A stretch of DNA of 64,000 bases from NCBI GenBank assembly GCA_935421135.1, contig OW285195.1, forward strand, positions 11,996,391-12,060,390, written 5' to 3'. Below the pieces are notes generated by a model. The model ran no database searches. It saw only the letters and a list, made by a program, of their open reading frames with translations, and was not told the DNA's origin. Of the stretch, positions 23,096 through 34,628 are shown piece by piece (the first letter of the stretch is position 1; each line of letters begins with the position of its first letter). The DNA is from Bugulina stolonifera (taxonomy: Eukaryota > Bryozoa > Gymnolaemata > Cheilostomatida > Bugulidae). The position numbers were made by a program, and so were the translations under genes.

Positions 23096-24469
23096 ATGGG
23101 TAATCAAAGTGTTTGGACGATGTTTATTCTGCACACACTCCACCTTATCTTCTACTTGCCGCTACGCTGTGTTCAACTGGTCTACTGGAATCTGAATGGA
23201 GTACAGAATCATATAAATAAGTGTAAGAAAGGAGAGAATTACGAATCTTCTGCTCAGCTGCTGAAGGTCTGGTCTTGGTCATGTGGTAGAGTACTAAACG
23301 ACACGCTACGCCACCACTATTTATCGACTCATGTCAGGTTCGTACATCCAGAATATGCTCTACAGAAACACATTACTCTAATGACAGTCACTGATAAAGA
23401 AGCTATCTTTAGCATTCCTGCTCCAGATGAAAATGTCCATGATGTAAGAAAGTGGCCATTTTTGCTATTTGCACTGCCTCCAACAGCAAAATATCTATTG
23501 ATCATGCCAGTTAGTTCTATGAACCGATTGGCTGACACTATTGGCAATCCATCTGCCAAGGTCATATGGATCCATCACATGGGCAGATGTGGGTCTACGG
23601 CAATGGGCCAGGCATTCAATGCTCTCCCAGATGTTACATGCCTCTCTGAACCATTTTGCATGTTTTCACTGAATCAGGCTTTTAAGCAGAGGCACATTAG
23701 TGACCTGCAATATAATTGGATGGATTCAGAGGAGTATGTGACACTATATCGTAACACGGTACGTCTATTGCTAAAACCTTACCTGAGGAATGGAAACATT
23801 TATGCAGTAAAAGCGATGCCCTACATGTCTAAAATTGATTTTCATCTTATACCAAAGCTGTTTCCGCAGTTTATTAACATCTTCATGTATAGAGAGGCAA
23901 AAGAGCAAATCGTGTCAATGTATCGAGTTACTTCAGGTGGTGACTTACATGGTGAATTTACATTAGCAATGGCTACTCATCCGTGGCTAGCCTACGTTTT
24001 TGACAAAGTAAAGCCAGGGAGCCTTGTCAATGTCAGTTGCAATGACCCTACACATTGCCAATGGCTGCTTCAGCAAGAGAACATGAACTGCGGCTATTTT
24101 TTAGTCTCTGTTGTACACTATGCAGAAACTTGTTTTCACTATAACCTTGTTTCTGCTAATAAATGTGAAGGCAAAGGTTTCATTCCTGCATTTGCGTTTG
24201 AGCACTTACAGTCGGACCCTATAAAGTTCTTTAGAGCTTTATGCTACCATGTCAGCTTAGATTTGACCGAAGAGAGGCAGCAATTGATTATGTCAGCTCT
24301 TGAACAGGATAGTCAGAAAGGAACAATTCTGGACAGAGAACAAGTCAAACAAAACAAAGTAGTCATAACTCCAAGTATGATTGAGGCGGCTAATAAATAT
24401 CTGGAGTTCTATAAACTTCCCAAGTGGGGGGAGTCACTTAGCCTCTCAAACACTGTCAGCAGCTACTAG
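23096..24469 (+). CDS. Sulfotransferase, copy 2, single exon
   Basis: This 457-residue paralog of 17379-18749 has the same layout: N-terminal anchor (HLIFYLPLRCVQLVYW), PAPS P-loop IHHMGRCGSTAMGQ, and 3'-phosphate site IFMYREAKEQIVSMY. One Asp-to-Glu and one Pro-to-Glu change distinguish the latter. It ends NTVSSY like copy 1. Bases 23147-23276 match copy 1 (17430-17559) at all but one position, far above the rest of the gene, which points to gene conversion or strong local constraint. An in-frame ATG at 23024 would add 24 residues; the ATG at 23096 aligns with copy 1. The acceptor substrate is unknown. Confidence 0.85.
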   Translation: MGNQSVWTMFILHTLHLIFYLPLRCVQLVYWNLNGVQNHINKCKKGENYESSAQLLKVWSWSCGRVLNDTLRHHYLSTHVRFVHPEYALQKHITLMTVTDKEAIFSIPAPDENVHDVRKWPFLLFALPPTAKYLLIMPVSSMNRLADTIGNPSAKVIWIHHMGRCGSTAMGQAFNALPDVTCLSEPFCMFSLNQAFKQRHISDLQYNWMDSEEYVTLYRNTVRLLLKPYLRNGNIYAVKAMPYMSKIDFHLIPKLFPQFINIFMYREAKEQIVSMYRVTSGGDLHGEFTLAMATHPWLAYVFDKVKPGSLVNVSCNDPTHCQWLLQQENMNCGYFLVSVVHYAETCFHYNLVSANKCEGKGFIPAFAFEHLQSDPIKFFRALCYHVSLDLTEERQQLIMSALEQDSQKGTILDREQVKQNKVVITPSMIEAANKYLEFYKLPKWGESLSLSNTVSSY

Positions 24470-25523
24470 CTTGGCTCTTGGACAACCAATACTAACAATG
24501 CAAAAAATGAATGGATGGATACAGTCAAACATGTACAGATATTCATATAATTTGCCACTCTTACATTACATAGTGTAGACTTATTTACTAGTTTGGCAAA
24601 TGCTTGGAACACTTTCAACACCTCAAGATAACATGCCAACATCAAGATCCCATTTCAACTACATATTATTTATTGCAAGGCATACATTTTTATTGTTAGA
24701 TATTTTGCATGATTATACAATTTAATAGATGTAGAGATCACGTAATTTTATGAATGTAGTAGTCTTCTATTTTAATAAAAACAAACTTATTCACGGACAA
24801 GGATGCTAATCTGCCTTCTCGCACCTCTACATCTGTTAGTAAGAGAAAAATTGTCCTGTTGCAGTAAAATGAGCACATGGGTCTTGTAGCTTGGATTCAT
24901 AACCCTTGCTCTATGCTACAACCAGCATGGTTTTGCTCATTCAGCCTGTTGAAGGTCATTGGGACCCAGGCTAACTAGAGACTAGAGAGCTTAGTTGGAA
25001 TACAATGAACACCATAGGAACTATTGACATGGTCAGTAGGCTAGTCAGTGAAGTTGATAGAATTAGTGATTGAAAATTATTAGAAATAACAGTGGGTAAT
25101 AACATATAATTATATTTTATTTTATTTTTTTTTGGAAAAGGTGGATTCAGTAATGTATCATCATTATAAAACACAATGCATGTCCATTCTAACTTTGGGG
25201 CACGGTCCCTGTCGATATTTTTGCTACACTATTCATGAAATGCTTGAAAATTACATGATGTTATTTGGAAAAAAACAGTTTAGTTTTTACGTCTCAAACA
25301 CAAGGGTTGTTCACTAGTGGGGAAGTTTAAAACTTTAATAAATTAGTTGGACCCTGGTGTGGGCAGTGTGTGATCCCATGTACAATGTAGTAATGCAAGT
25401 TGAGAGTAGTAGTGATAACTGTTTCATAGAACACTTCTGGCTAGTCTGCTATCAGATAGCAGGATATTATTTTCTTTTTACTGTACTCTGAATACTGTTA
25501 GTAAAACATCTACTAGGGTACGG
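24470..25523. other. No recognised gene
   Basis: 3' flank of sulfotransferase 2; AT-rich, with a T-rich run near 25110-25130. Nothing coding is supportable. Confidence 0.4.
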
Positions 25524-25556
25524 CTTCACATAAGTCATTTAATGACTTATGTGAAG
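25524..25556. repeat. Perfect 33-base palindrome
   Basis: Arms CTTCACATAAGTCATT and AATGACTTATGTGAAG around a single T at 25540. It could form a cruciform. It lies eight bases from a second, longer palindrome. Confidence 0.9.
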
Positions 25557-25563
25557 GTATATT

Positions 25564-25648
25564 TATACTAGGTAGTCATATTTGACAGTTGACAGACACC
25601 ACTAATTTAGTGATATCTGTCAACTGTCAAATATGACTACATAGTATA
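25564..25648. repeat. 85-base near-perfect palindrome
   Basis: Two 42-base arms (beginning TATACTAGGTAGTCATATTT and its complement at the far end) around base 25606, with about three mismatches. It is typical of a foldback MITE. No target duplication was resolved. Confidence 0.88.
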
Positions 25649-25669
25649 GATATTATTTCAGAGTTATAT

Positions 25670-26415
25670 TGCCTATGAGTGGTAATAGGACTTCGCATTA
25701 CATGAAAGATCGAGCGGTCTCAGTAGCCCAAATACTACCAAAGACGACCCATCTGATCTCAAGTCCGACCTTCAGACTATACAATGAAAGAGAGTAGTTC
25801 GACCTAGTAGGCGGTTCGCTAAGCGAATGACCTAGTAAAAGGAAGAGAAAGTCTCTGTATCAAGTATAGATGTGTCTTTATTGAAAGCCAAGTGTAGACT
25901 GAGACAATGAACAGTAAAACAGTGCCCTTTATATAGTATAAGGACTTCCGGCCGACGTGACGTCGGGAAAAGACGACGTGTGGTCGTCCGGAAGTTGCGC
26001 AACAAGATGGCCGCCGGAAGCCCGACGGCCGACCCAAAATAGGTCGGGTTCTACAAAAGTTGCTTATAATAGTCCAATTCATGTACAAAATGAATATCAA
26101 TGGATTCTGAGAGGTCGGGCCTCTGTACATGGGTATAAAAGGCATTAAAAAGACTTAGTAACATTCATGCAGTTATATACAGTTATATAGTGGAACAATA
26201 CATGAATAAGTAGTGAGTATTAGCACATGGAGACATGTATGTAGACAGTAATTAATGGTTTGGACATGTAATGCAGTTAAAGGTAAGTATACGAACACTA
26301 ATTATGAGAATGTGAGTGTCAGATGAGTAGCGCTATAACAACTACTAAGCACTTAAGGTGCGATGGAGCTTCGTCCGGGAGTTGGAGTCGTATACAAATG
26401 TCCTGTACCATCACA
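25670..26415 (-). mobile_element. Solo LTR, family 2 (approximate ends)
   Basis: On the minus strand it starts TGTGATGGTACAGG and contains CGGCCGGAAGT, a TATA motif (ACTATATAAAG), and AATAAAGACACATCTATAC, then GATCTTTCATGTAATGC near its end. The same ordered landmarks occur on the plus strand at 32970-33640. No ORF is inside. Flanks ATAT and ATAC would be a 4-bp duplication with one difference, so the exact ends are uncertain. Confidence 0.7.
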
Positions 26416-26419
26416 ATAC

Positions 26420-27420
26420 TTCATTTCACATGATGAATAATAGCACAGTAGTTTGTTTTGGAGTTGTCTCTTTTTCTAACATGCACTGTAAAGAGAGAAC
26501 AACTTTTCTTCATCAAAACTATGTGGTCTGATAGGCCACTCACTAAACAGTAAACAGGCATCACAAGGCATGGTCTGCAGCTTGTCTGATCTACTTGGGC
26601 TAATTTTAAAACCCCACAGGACGAGCCAGTGCATGCATTAGCCTAGGGAGCATATTCATTCATGGTAACAACAAAATAATGTAGAATGCACAAAGTCATG
26701 TCACCTGCTAGTGGATATTCAAAATTACCAAACTGATAATATAATCTGGCAGATTTTAGTGAAATTTAGTACATAACTCACAATCTAACTAACATTATGT
26801 AGCTTATGATAGCCTACAAGTACAATGCAAGTGGAGTTGTGCATATAATAAGAAGTACTGCATAGAAAGAGGAAACATTGTGTATGAGGAGTATGAAAGA
26901 AAGGCAGGCACTACAGAGGTTGTTTTATCACTTGAAGAGAGAATGAGCATGTGATGACAAGAACAATGAATATGAATGTGTTGGGAAACTGCATCAGAAA
27001 TTAGTCTGAGTGAAAATATAAAGGAGGACTGTGGAATCAAATGCGCAGATGGTCAAGACAGAAAGGAATGGAGGGCTTTGGCTAGTTGGCAGAAATCTCA
27101 CATAATGTGAATGATGCTTGAAGAAGAAGTTTGTTCTACTAAATACAATAGATGCCTAGCAAGTGTTTAGAAAGTTATTGAGGTGCATTATCATTATTAG
27201 TCATTTACTAACAATGAGTAGAGCAATGTGTTACCATTGATAGCAGGTCTAACTATTGGTACTGCAGGGTAACTGGACAAAGACTTCAGGCTGGTGAGTA
27301 TATCCAGTTATTGTTCAGATTTGTAAAGGAAACCTCATTGCTATGATGTAGTTAAAGCTATTCATAAACGCTATACTATACTATTGAGATGCCACAATTT
27401 ACAGGATAGAATTATATAGT
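26420..27420. other. No recognised gene
   Basis: AT-rich sequence without supportable genes or elements. Confidence 0.4.
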
Positions 27421-27425
27421 TCCAT

Positions 27426-27525
27426 CATGTGCACTAATAAGCTATTGATTATAATCAGAAGTTGTCCTCTCCCAATTGGGAGAAGACAACTTCTAATTAT
27501 GATCAATAGCTTATTAGTGCTCATG
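27426..27525. mobile_element. Foldback MITE, hAT-like, copy 1
   Basis: A 100-base near-palindrome with ends CATG(T)GCACTAATAAGC. The flanks AGTTCCAT (27418-27425) and AGTCCCAC (27526-27533) match at six of eight positions, like a worn 8-bp target duplication. A better preserved relative is at 61764-61882. Confidence 0.82.
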
Positions 27526-27656
27526 AGTCCCACCCTTATAGGGTTGGATAACTTTTGATGTCAGCCCATCAATATCAAGCTACCTTATCTTATATATTAT
27601 CTAGAAATTCTTCTAATAACGGTTAGCAAAATAAATAACTTCATAGTTTTACTCAC

Positions 27657-27738
27657 TTGATATTGTATATTTAGCTGGTCTTTGGCTTTTTTTAGTTTTG
27701 TCGTTGGTGTTCCAAAGAATTTGTTCAAGAGTCTACAG
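27657..27738 (-). other. Possible isolated exon
   Basis: On the minus strand, acceptor CATATTTAG and donor CAA|GTGAGT enclose 82 bases open in one frame (LLNKFFGTPTTKLKKAKDQL). It has no partner exons with matching phase that I could prove. Function unknown. Confidence 0.25.
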
Positions 27739-27999
27739 CTAAATATGAAACACTGCATAATCAATCCTATGTTGATTTTTATGACTAAAGACAAACTGGG
27801 AGTTTTCCTCTCTTACACGTTTAATAATACTGGCAGTATTGCAGATTTGGTTCATCATACTTATTTGAAATGAGGAAATAAATGAGAGGTAGCCTAAATC
27901 CACACAAAGGAAATCTAGGAGAACACCATCATCAAATGCCCATGCGGTAATATTCTAATGTTGTATTTCTATATAGCCTACAGTATATCTGGATTTGAA

Positions 28000-29030
28000 T
28001 TAGTAAAAACTATGAATTATTCTCCGTAGAACTAGTATGAACAAGCTAAGGAAAGTTTTTTTATTTTCTTTAGTTTTAGATTCACTTTCTGCCTTTCCCT
28101 GACCTTCGTTGTTTTTTGGTCTTTCATCTGTCACAGGTTGTAGGCCTATATTGATGCCACGGTCCTCCACTAACCGAAGTGGAATTGCTATTGGTTCACT
28201 ACAAACAGTACAGAGGAATACTGTGTATATGTACATAGGCTAAATATTATGCCGACTACATGTAGGTACATAATTTATATACATGTATGTATAATAATAC
28301 TGTGTTTTCAAGAAAAAGGAAATGCTCTCCAATGTAGATTCCAGGTAAACCAAATATACATGCATGTCCCACCACTTCTTGAAATGCTGGCACTGTCTGT
28401 TCCAGCCTTGTAGCATTCTGCTTTGTGAGGGTTCAACAGGCAGTGACTGAAAAGTGAAGGTGAGACCTGATGCACCACCACAATTTTCAGATAATGAGAG
28501 TCTTTAAATCAATGAGTACTCCTTGTTAAAATATATCAAGTACAACAAGGAAGTGTAGAGAATGCACATTTACATTCTCGGCTTTTACTGGAACAAGTTG
28601 TTTTAGTTACATGTACTTGCATCAATGAAGAATAATGGATTGCAATTTACCCCCTATACACAGAGGAGTCTGTTTCTGGTCGGTTGAGGAGACTAAATAG
28701 GATCAGAGCTCTCCCAAATTTATCCATCAGTCTGCTTTCTGCCTAAAAGGAATTTTCAAGATCATTTTTTTAATAATTATTTGATTTTATAACAAATGGT
28801 AGGTGATGTGTACAAAACCTGCCTGATGCTGCATCCTTCTCAACAGTACTACTGCTTATATTTATAAATCTGCTTATACAGTTGGCTACACATAACTGAA
28901 CTTTACCATAAAAAATGTGCAAAAAGTTTCCAAGGAATCGCAACAATCTTACCTTTGGGATTCTAGTTCTTAGATGTAGAGCACAGGCTGGGCTAGTAAA
29001 TAATGTAGGGCACAACCAGACAGTTGGACA
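28000..29030 (-). CDS. Unrecognised protein, four consistent exons (5' end not found)
   Basis: Minus-strand exons are 28953-29030, 28651-28742, 28360-28446 and 28000-28198. Splice sites are canonical (donors CCAAAG|GTAAGA, GGGG|GTAAAT, GCAT|GTATAT; acceptors AATCTAG, CCTTTTAG, ACTTTTCAG, TTTGTAG), and the phases 0, 2, 2 agree, so the joined frame has no stop until 28000. The first exon has no ATG, so more exons lie upstream. The translated part has a cysteine-bearing first half (CPTVWLCPTL, then HCLLNPHKAEC), a charged Lys/Glu-rich stretch (ESKTKENKK), and a short hydrophobic end (TFLSLFILVLRRIIHSFY), which might be a membrane anchor. I do not recognise it. Agreement of four phases argues against chance. 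Confidence 0.45.
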
Positions 29031-30005
29031 CTAGATTCTCAAATGATTGCTGGTTAAACAATATGGTGGACTATTCACAGAGATTCCTTTGTTTATTCAG
29101 TTACATAACACACTTCAATAACCCAAGGTATAACAACTAAGCAGATGGCAAACATGAGAAGCCGATCTTATGCACTGTCCTTTCTTTTCCTGCAGCAACT
29201 TGGTCATTATACTTCTACAATTTGAAGTAAAAGAATAGGCTATTGCAGAATTCAATCACATTGACTGAAGCTGTCTTTAGACTGGTTTTACCAATCAAAA
29301 GACTGCTGAATTCTCATTCGTGTTATTGGAACCCTTTCTAGCCAGACAGACAAATACTTTCTCAAGCAAGCAACAGTGCTGGGGGCACAGTTATATTATA
29401 GCATGTTATAGGTAGTGTGATCGAAGTATAGCCCAAGACAAATGGAGAATTATGCAACAGTATGCAGTTTATTGCAGAATAGGGTTGATGTTTATAAATG
29501 TAAAATAATGTTAGAAACGGTGTAATTCACTAGGTACTTCCTCATCAAAACTCTCAAATAAATAAAATCATTTTCTCCAAACTAGCAACAGTATGTCCCT
29601 TCTTCATCTAAACAGGGTCACCCTAAGGAACATAAAAGAAACATAAACATCTTCAGATAGCAGCTGAATTGTGAAGTGAAAACACCAGACATTACAATTA
29701 TACACAGTAACGTACTCCATTCAAATGTCTGTTTGGACAATAATTAGTAATGATATTTCAGTTATGCATGTAAGACCTACTCAGTCATTAGTAGGTTTGT
29801 GTGGCCTACAAACAGTTGAGGAGGCAGTATGAAAAGATGGACCATTTTGCAGAATATTAAGTTGGGAATTGAGATTTACAGAAAGCTTCAAAGCCTTCGT
29901 CAATGGAGAATTAAGTCTTACCCCTGGAAAAAATATCCCTAATAGCTCTGCTACAATATGACAAGCAGACAGATACATGCATGTATGGCATTGCCAGGAA
30001 CACTA
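29031..30005. other. No recognised gene
   Basis: Contains possible upstream sequence of the unrecognised minus-strand gene and the 3' flank of the pentraxin-like gene. Nothing else is supportable. Confidence 0.35.
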
Positions 30006-32462
30006 TTACTTTGGATCTATCTCATAGTAGATAGAGTGCTGATGAAACACTGTTCCATTCCCATTGGTGCTACCAATCTCACACACCTGACTGAAGGTGT
30101 CATAGTTGACGCTATTACATTTTCTTGTAATACACGCATCAATGCAAGCCAATTCTGTAGGGAAATCCAGATGGTGCTCCTTCAAACCAGGCATTCTTCT
30201 GTCTCTGTAGGACTTCACCAGTATCCAATCTTCCCACATTGGTTGCTTAGCTAAAACAAAAAAAATAAGTTTGTTTAACTTACTAAATAATATTATATTG
30301 ACCTGAAACATTTCAGTGTAAAATACATATCACTTTATTCGCAAGGATGTCTAGACTTGTTTTACCTGTTGCATTGTTGAAATGGCAGTCTGGTGCCTCT
30401 GTAGGAGTTATCTTACCATGGTGAGAATAGCTACAAAGTTTCAGTTTAAGTTCTTTTTGATAAATCTATCTTATCTCAAACATACATTTAAGTTAGTAGT
30501 GTTGTAAGATATACATTTTCTGCTGATTAACCACACCATCCCAACATGTATAGGTTCACCATTACTGCATTGTAATTGTGTGAACAATACAAATTGTCCA
30601 CTGTGGCCAAAGTTTGATTACCTTCTTTCATGACTGGTGTTGATGGTATCGATGGTGTTGATGGTTCTACTGATGTCGACAGTACCGCTGGTGTTGATGG
30701 TACCACTGGTGTTGATGGTACCACTGGTGTTGATTGTACCACATGATTAATATTCATCGGATCAGCAGAGTTGGTTGGTACAGGTGCTTCTGTGTTCCTC
30801 GGTGTCCATGGTACAGCGTAACTCTCAGTAAGGCCACCTCCATTCAGCTGGATAGAACCTGGTGACAAGTGGTAAGCATTTCCCGGTACCTGGCATCCTG
30901 CCAACAGGGTGAGGTCAGCGATTTGGAATACCTCTCTCCAGATGTTAAACAGGTTAGTTCTCCCACTGCTGCTTCTGTGTGTTTTGGTTTACCTGCTTGA
31001 AAGTTAATGTAGAACTATGTAACAAGACAGTAGAATAACATAGTGCTTTTTTTTATAACAAGTGGGTTATGTTTAGCAATGTCATACATAGTGTCTACAT
31101 GTATTTTATTACTTTTATACTCTTACCTTTACCACTTGATTGACCTCTGAAAATATTAAGTGTCGTCTGAGCATCCAAACTTGCTCCTGGAATATCGTCA
31201 TCAATCACTAAGTCGCAAGTAAATGCAGAAGACCAATCCCATCCTACGAAGAGCTACAATTACAATTAGTATGGCATTAAAAGTGCGTCAGCTTAGACAT
31301 ACACAGTGTAGTAGTAAAGAAAAATAACTTAGAATCAGAAGTTGTCTCTACTAGTATTAGAGTTCTTTTCACATTCTGTGTCTGGCCCTAGTGACCATCT
31401 CATGATTAAAAGTATATATACACAAACATGTACATGTGAGACCTACACCTTGACGACTAAGTAACATGTGTATAGTGTTTGGAACAACAACGCAATATAT
31501 GCCGAACCACAACACACGACCCACACTGTTCGCAGTGGCTGATACGATTTTTGAAAGCAAATTATTACATTGATCAAACAGGAAATTTCACCCTAGACTT
31601 CAGTAGTTCAGTTAGCTTCTCTATGTATCCACAATACCTGTAAGCTCCAGTGTTTGACTCCGGTTGTCTTAGCTGTGATTAGGCAGTAGAACCTCCACTG
31701 GTCATGACTGGCGCCATAGTCAGCATGTGTGTACTTTCCTAGCCACTCCAGATTAATCCTACCATAACTCCCAAGCTCTCCTTCCCAATTTAGTAAGATA
31801 ATCTCTAAGTAAAACAAATTAGCAAAAAATAATCATTTATCTGTGAGTTGTGTTCTCCTACATGTAATCTATATAGCTTTGAAATGGATGTTCGCCAAAT
31901 TAACGTTTTTGGAACGATCTGTTTCGAACTAACAATTATTTTCAAACGATGCCACATAGTTTACATATATGTAGAGGGTCTACCTATGTAGAAAATAGAT
32001 AACATCAAGCGAATTTACCCTCAGAAGCTGATGACACGATGTTAATCATCGTCTGCACGTGTTCTCCAGCAATCTCCAGAAATCTCCACCAGAAGCAGAC
32101 AGTCAACTTGTCCGTCTGCAGCATCACTGGTGTGACAGTTGCATAGTTTTCTTCATTGGTGTCAATATTAATAAGGGAATAGTTGGTCGCAGAATCGACA
32201 AATACTGTAAATAATTGATAAAGTGAAAACAATATTATGGCATTGTTTACAGGAACTGTTCATTGCTATCCTGTCATGCTGATGCTTGTTAGATCAGCAT
32301 ACAATAAAACTACCAATACAGATGGGGGGGGGGGTGGGCCCCTCCAGAGGTAGACCATGACTATATTTCCATGTAGTATCAGCTATCAGTGTGTAATACC
32401 AGCTTACCTGAAACATGACTAAGTAGTAGAGGTACCAGAGTGAGAAGAAAAATGGAGCTCAT
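30006..32462 (-). CDS. Secreted pentraxin-like plus PAN/apple protein, copy 1, with a frameshift
   Basis: Six minus-strand exons: 32408-32462, 32019-32204, 31638-31804, 31127-31253, 30622-30992, 30006-30250. Exon 1 is a signal peptide (MSSIFLLTLVPLLLSHVS). Exons 2-5 form a pentraxin/LamG-like jelly roll: LTVCFWWRF, then QWRFYC, then GWDWSSAFTCD. A Ser/Thr/Pro linker of STP repeats follows (15-base minisatellite, about 30640-30740), then a PAN/apple domain in exon 6 (LACIDACITRKCNSVNYD with paired Cys). Such domains bind glycans or proteins outside cells. Compared with its neighbour at 34629-36927, exon 5 lacks one base just after the GELTCL codons near 30943, so the frame switches and soon meets a stop, while the downstream frame stays open. 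It is probably a young pseudogene or an assembly error. Confidence 0.75.
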
Positions 32463-32969
32463 GTTCCACCTGCTGCTATCTCCCGATGGACATGTCAAAT
32501 GAATGTTATGAATATTCAGCTAACAGGTTATTAGAGAAAGTAATTTTATGCTAGAACATCAAAAACACCACTTTGTAATAGACAGTTGGTAAGTAGAAGT
32601 AAGCAACCGATGTACTAAGCTGTTAACAATAATTACTTTTCTTTAGAACTGGTTTTCTATCACATCATAAAAGAACTGATTATATTATTATTGTCCATAC
32701 AATTAAACTAAGTATGTTTCTTGCTAGTTGCAGAGGCAATTTAGCTGATTGAAACTTAGAAAATAATTCTATAAACACCACAACAAGTAACCCACTGAGC
32801 TAAATACTAGTCTACCTAGCCCACTCCACTATAGCCATAGACAATTTTATCATTATGTTATATCACCGCTTTATAATTCTGTATTCTTACCTCATATGCT
32901 TATTTGCGATGCTGGTTCTGTGCATAGCCTTATACATGTATTTTGAAACAAAATTATGTACATGTATTT
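32463..32969. other. Promoter side of the copy 1 pentraxin-like gene
   Basis: Upstream sequence on the minus strand. Parts of it (around CAATAATTACTTTTCTTTAG, near 32630) recur upstream of copy 2 near 37090, showing that the promoter was duplicated with the gene. Confidence 0.5.
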
Positions 32970-33640
32970 TGTAGTGGCCGGACCGACCCCAACCCCCAGA
33001 AGGGGCTCCTATCAGACACTATATATATACATAGGAATTATTGTATGTGATAGCGGACACTATGCATGCTATATCTAATATTTATCTGTATAAATTACTA
33101 AGTGTAAATACCCTTTTTATACCCATGTAACTGGGGCCGCCGTCTCAGAATTTGACGTAATTAATTTTCCACATGTTTTGTATGCTTTTAAGCATATTAT
33201 GTTATGGCCGACCCATATTAGGTCGGGCCTCGGCCCCCATCTTGTTGTGCAATTTTCGGACGATGCTACGTCGGCCTTTTACCGGAAGTTTTTTCTGGAA
33301 GTCAAAAACTGTATGTATATAAAGTGAATGGTTTATACTGTTATTGTTTCAGCTGATGCTTGGGTCGTAATAAAGACACATCTATACTACTTAGACAGAG
33401 TCTTCGAACTGGATGCCCGAACAACCTACTATAGGACTGAACATACTCTTTCTCAAGGATAGCACATAAGCATTGACTTGGGACCACCTGGGTCGTCCTG
33501 GTTAGGACTATAAATAATCACAAGTACCTGTCGATCTTTCATGTAATGCAGAAGGCCTAGCACCACTTATTCTTCACTTGTGCAAGTAGGTCGTCCCTCA
33601 ACCATATACATATACATATACATAACCAGAAGACATTACA
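32970..33640 (+). mobile_element. Solo LTR, family 2, plus orientation (approximate ends)
   Basis: Starts near TGTAGTGGCCGGACCG. It contains TACCGGAAGT, TATATAAAG near 33317 and AATAAAGACACATCTATAC near 33370, then GATCTTTCATGTAATGC near 33533. These are the same landmarks in the same order as 25670-26415. The 3' end could be 33576 or 33640. No target duplication was resolved. Confidence 0.65.
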
Positions 33641-34628
33641 ATATTGTAATGACTACTGTCTGAGCGCATAAAAAACTGAGCAGCAGCCACACCCACTGCA
33701 ATAACTACAACTTCAGTAACCAAATAGTACACTCACTCACTTCCTTTGCATTCACCTCTTTCCACTGCACAATACTGAGGGGGGATTAATTACCTTGCAT
33801 TAATTACCTTGCTTGCTAGCCAGACAGATATTTTCTAAAAGCTGTAATCAGGCCAAGTATTATTTCCTATTACTGCACAAAACGTCTCAATGCTTAACTA
33901 GCATCAATAGCCTAGCAACAAGTGAAAGAATCAATTCAGAGTAAAGAAACAATTTGTTAAATACAACGCTTACAGTTTATTGTAGGTAAAACAAACATAC
34001 ATCAATAATGTATAAAAGGTTCAACTTCCTCATCAAAAGTCTGGATGAGAAAATGGTAGTCTCTAATACATAAAAGTACTCATGAGTATATAAAGAGGTG
34101 TAATGTCTCTAAAGACTTTACACCCCTTTATCAAAAGCGGCTTTAGAAAGCCAGAAGCAGCGCCCAAGTCTCAAAATTTACAAATAAGCTGTCATTTGAA
34201 AGAACAATTCGGGTTTTTAAAGTGAAAAATGCCAAAAACCACAATTATACACACACAGAGATGTACTATACCATAATGTTTGCCTGGACAACAATTGTAT
34301 TATTAAAAGAGCTTCACAGTCACCAGTAGGCTTTTATGGACTGAAAAGGGTAAATTCAATTTCATTTAGATGAAACAACTTAGAAAACCTAGACTATATC
34401 ACACAGTTGTTGTAGTAAGATACAATGTATGGAGGTATTATGTAGAATATAAAGTTTGGAATTACAATTTTGAAGCAATGTTGTTATAGAAATATTTCAC
34501 AACAGCACGTAGAATATTTATTCCAGAAAGAACTAAGTTTCAATTCTTGAGTAAATATCCCTAATAGCTCTGCTACAGTATGACAAGCAGGCAGATATAT
34601 GCATTGTTTGACATTTCTAGGAGCATGG
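33641..34628. other. No recognised gene
   Basis: 3' flank of the copy 2 pentraxin-like gene. Some phrases resemble the flank of copy 1 (29480-29960), consistent with a duplicated block. Confidence 0.4.
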
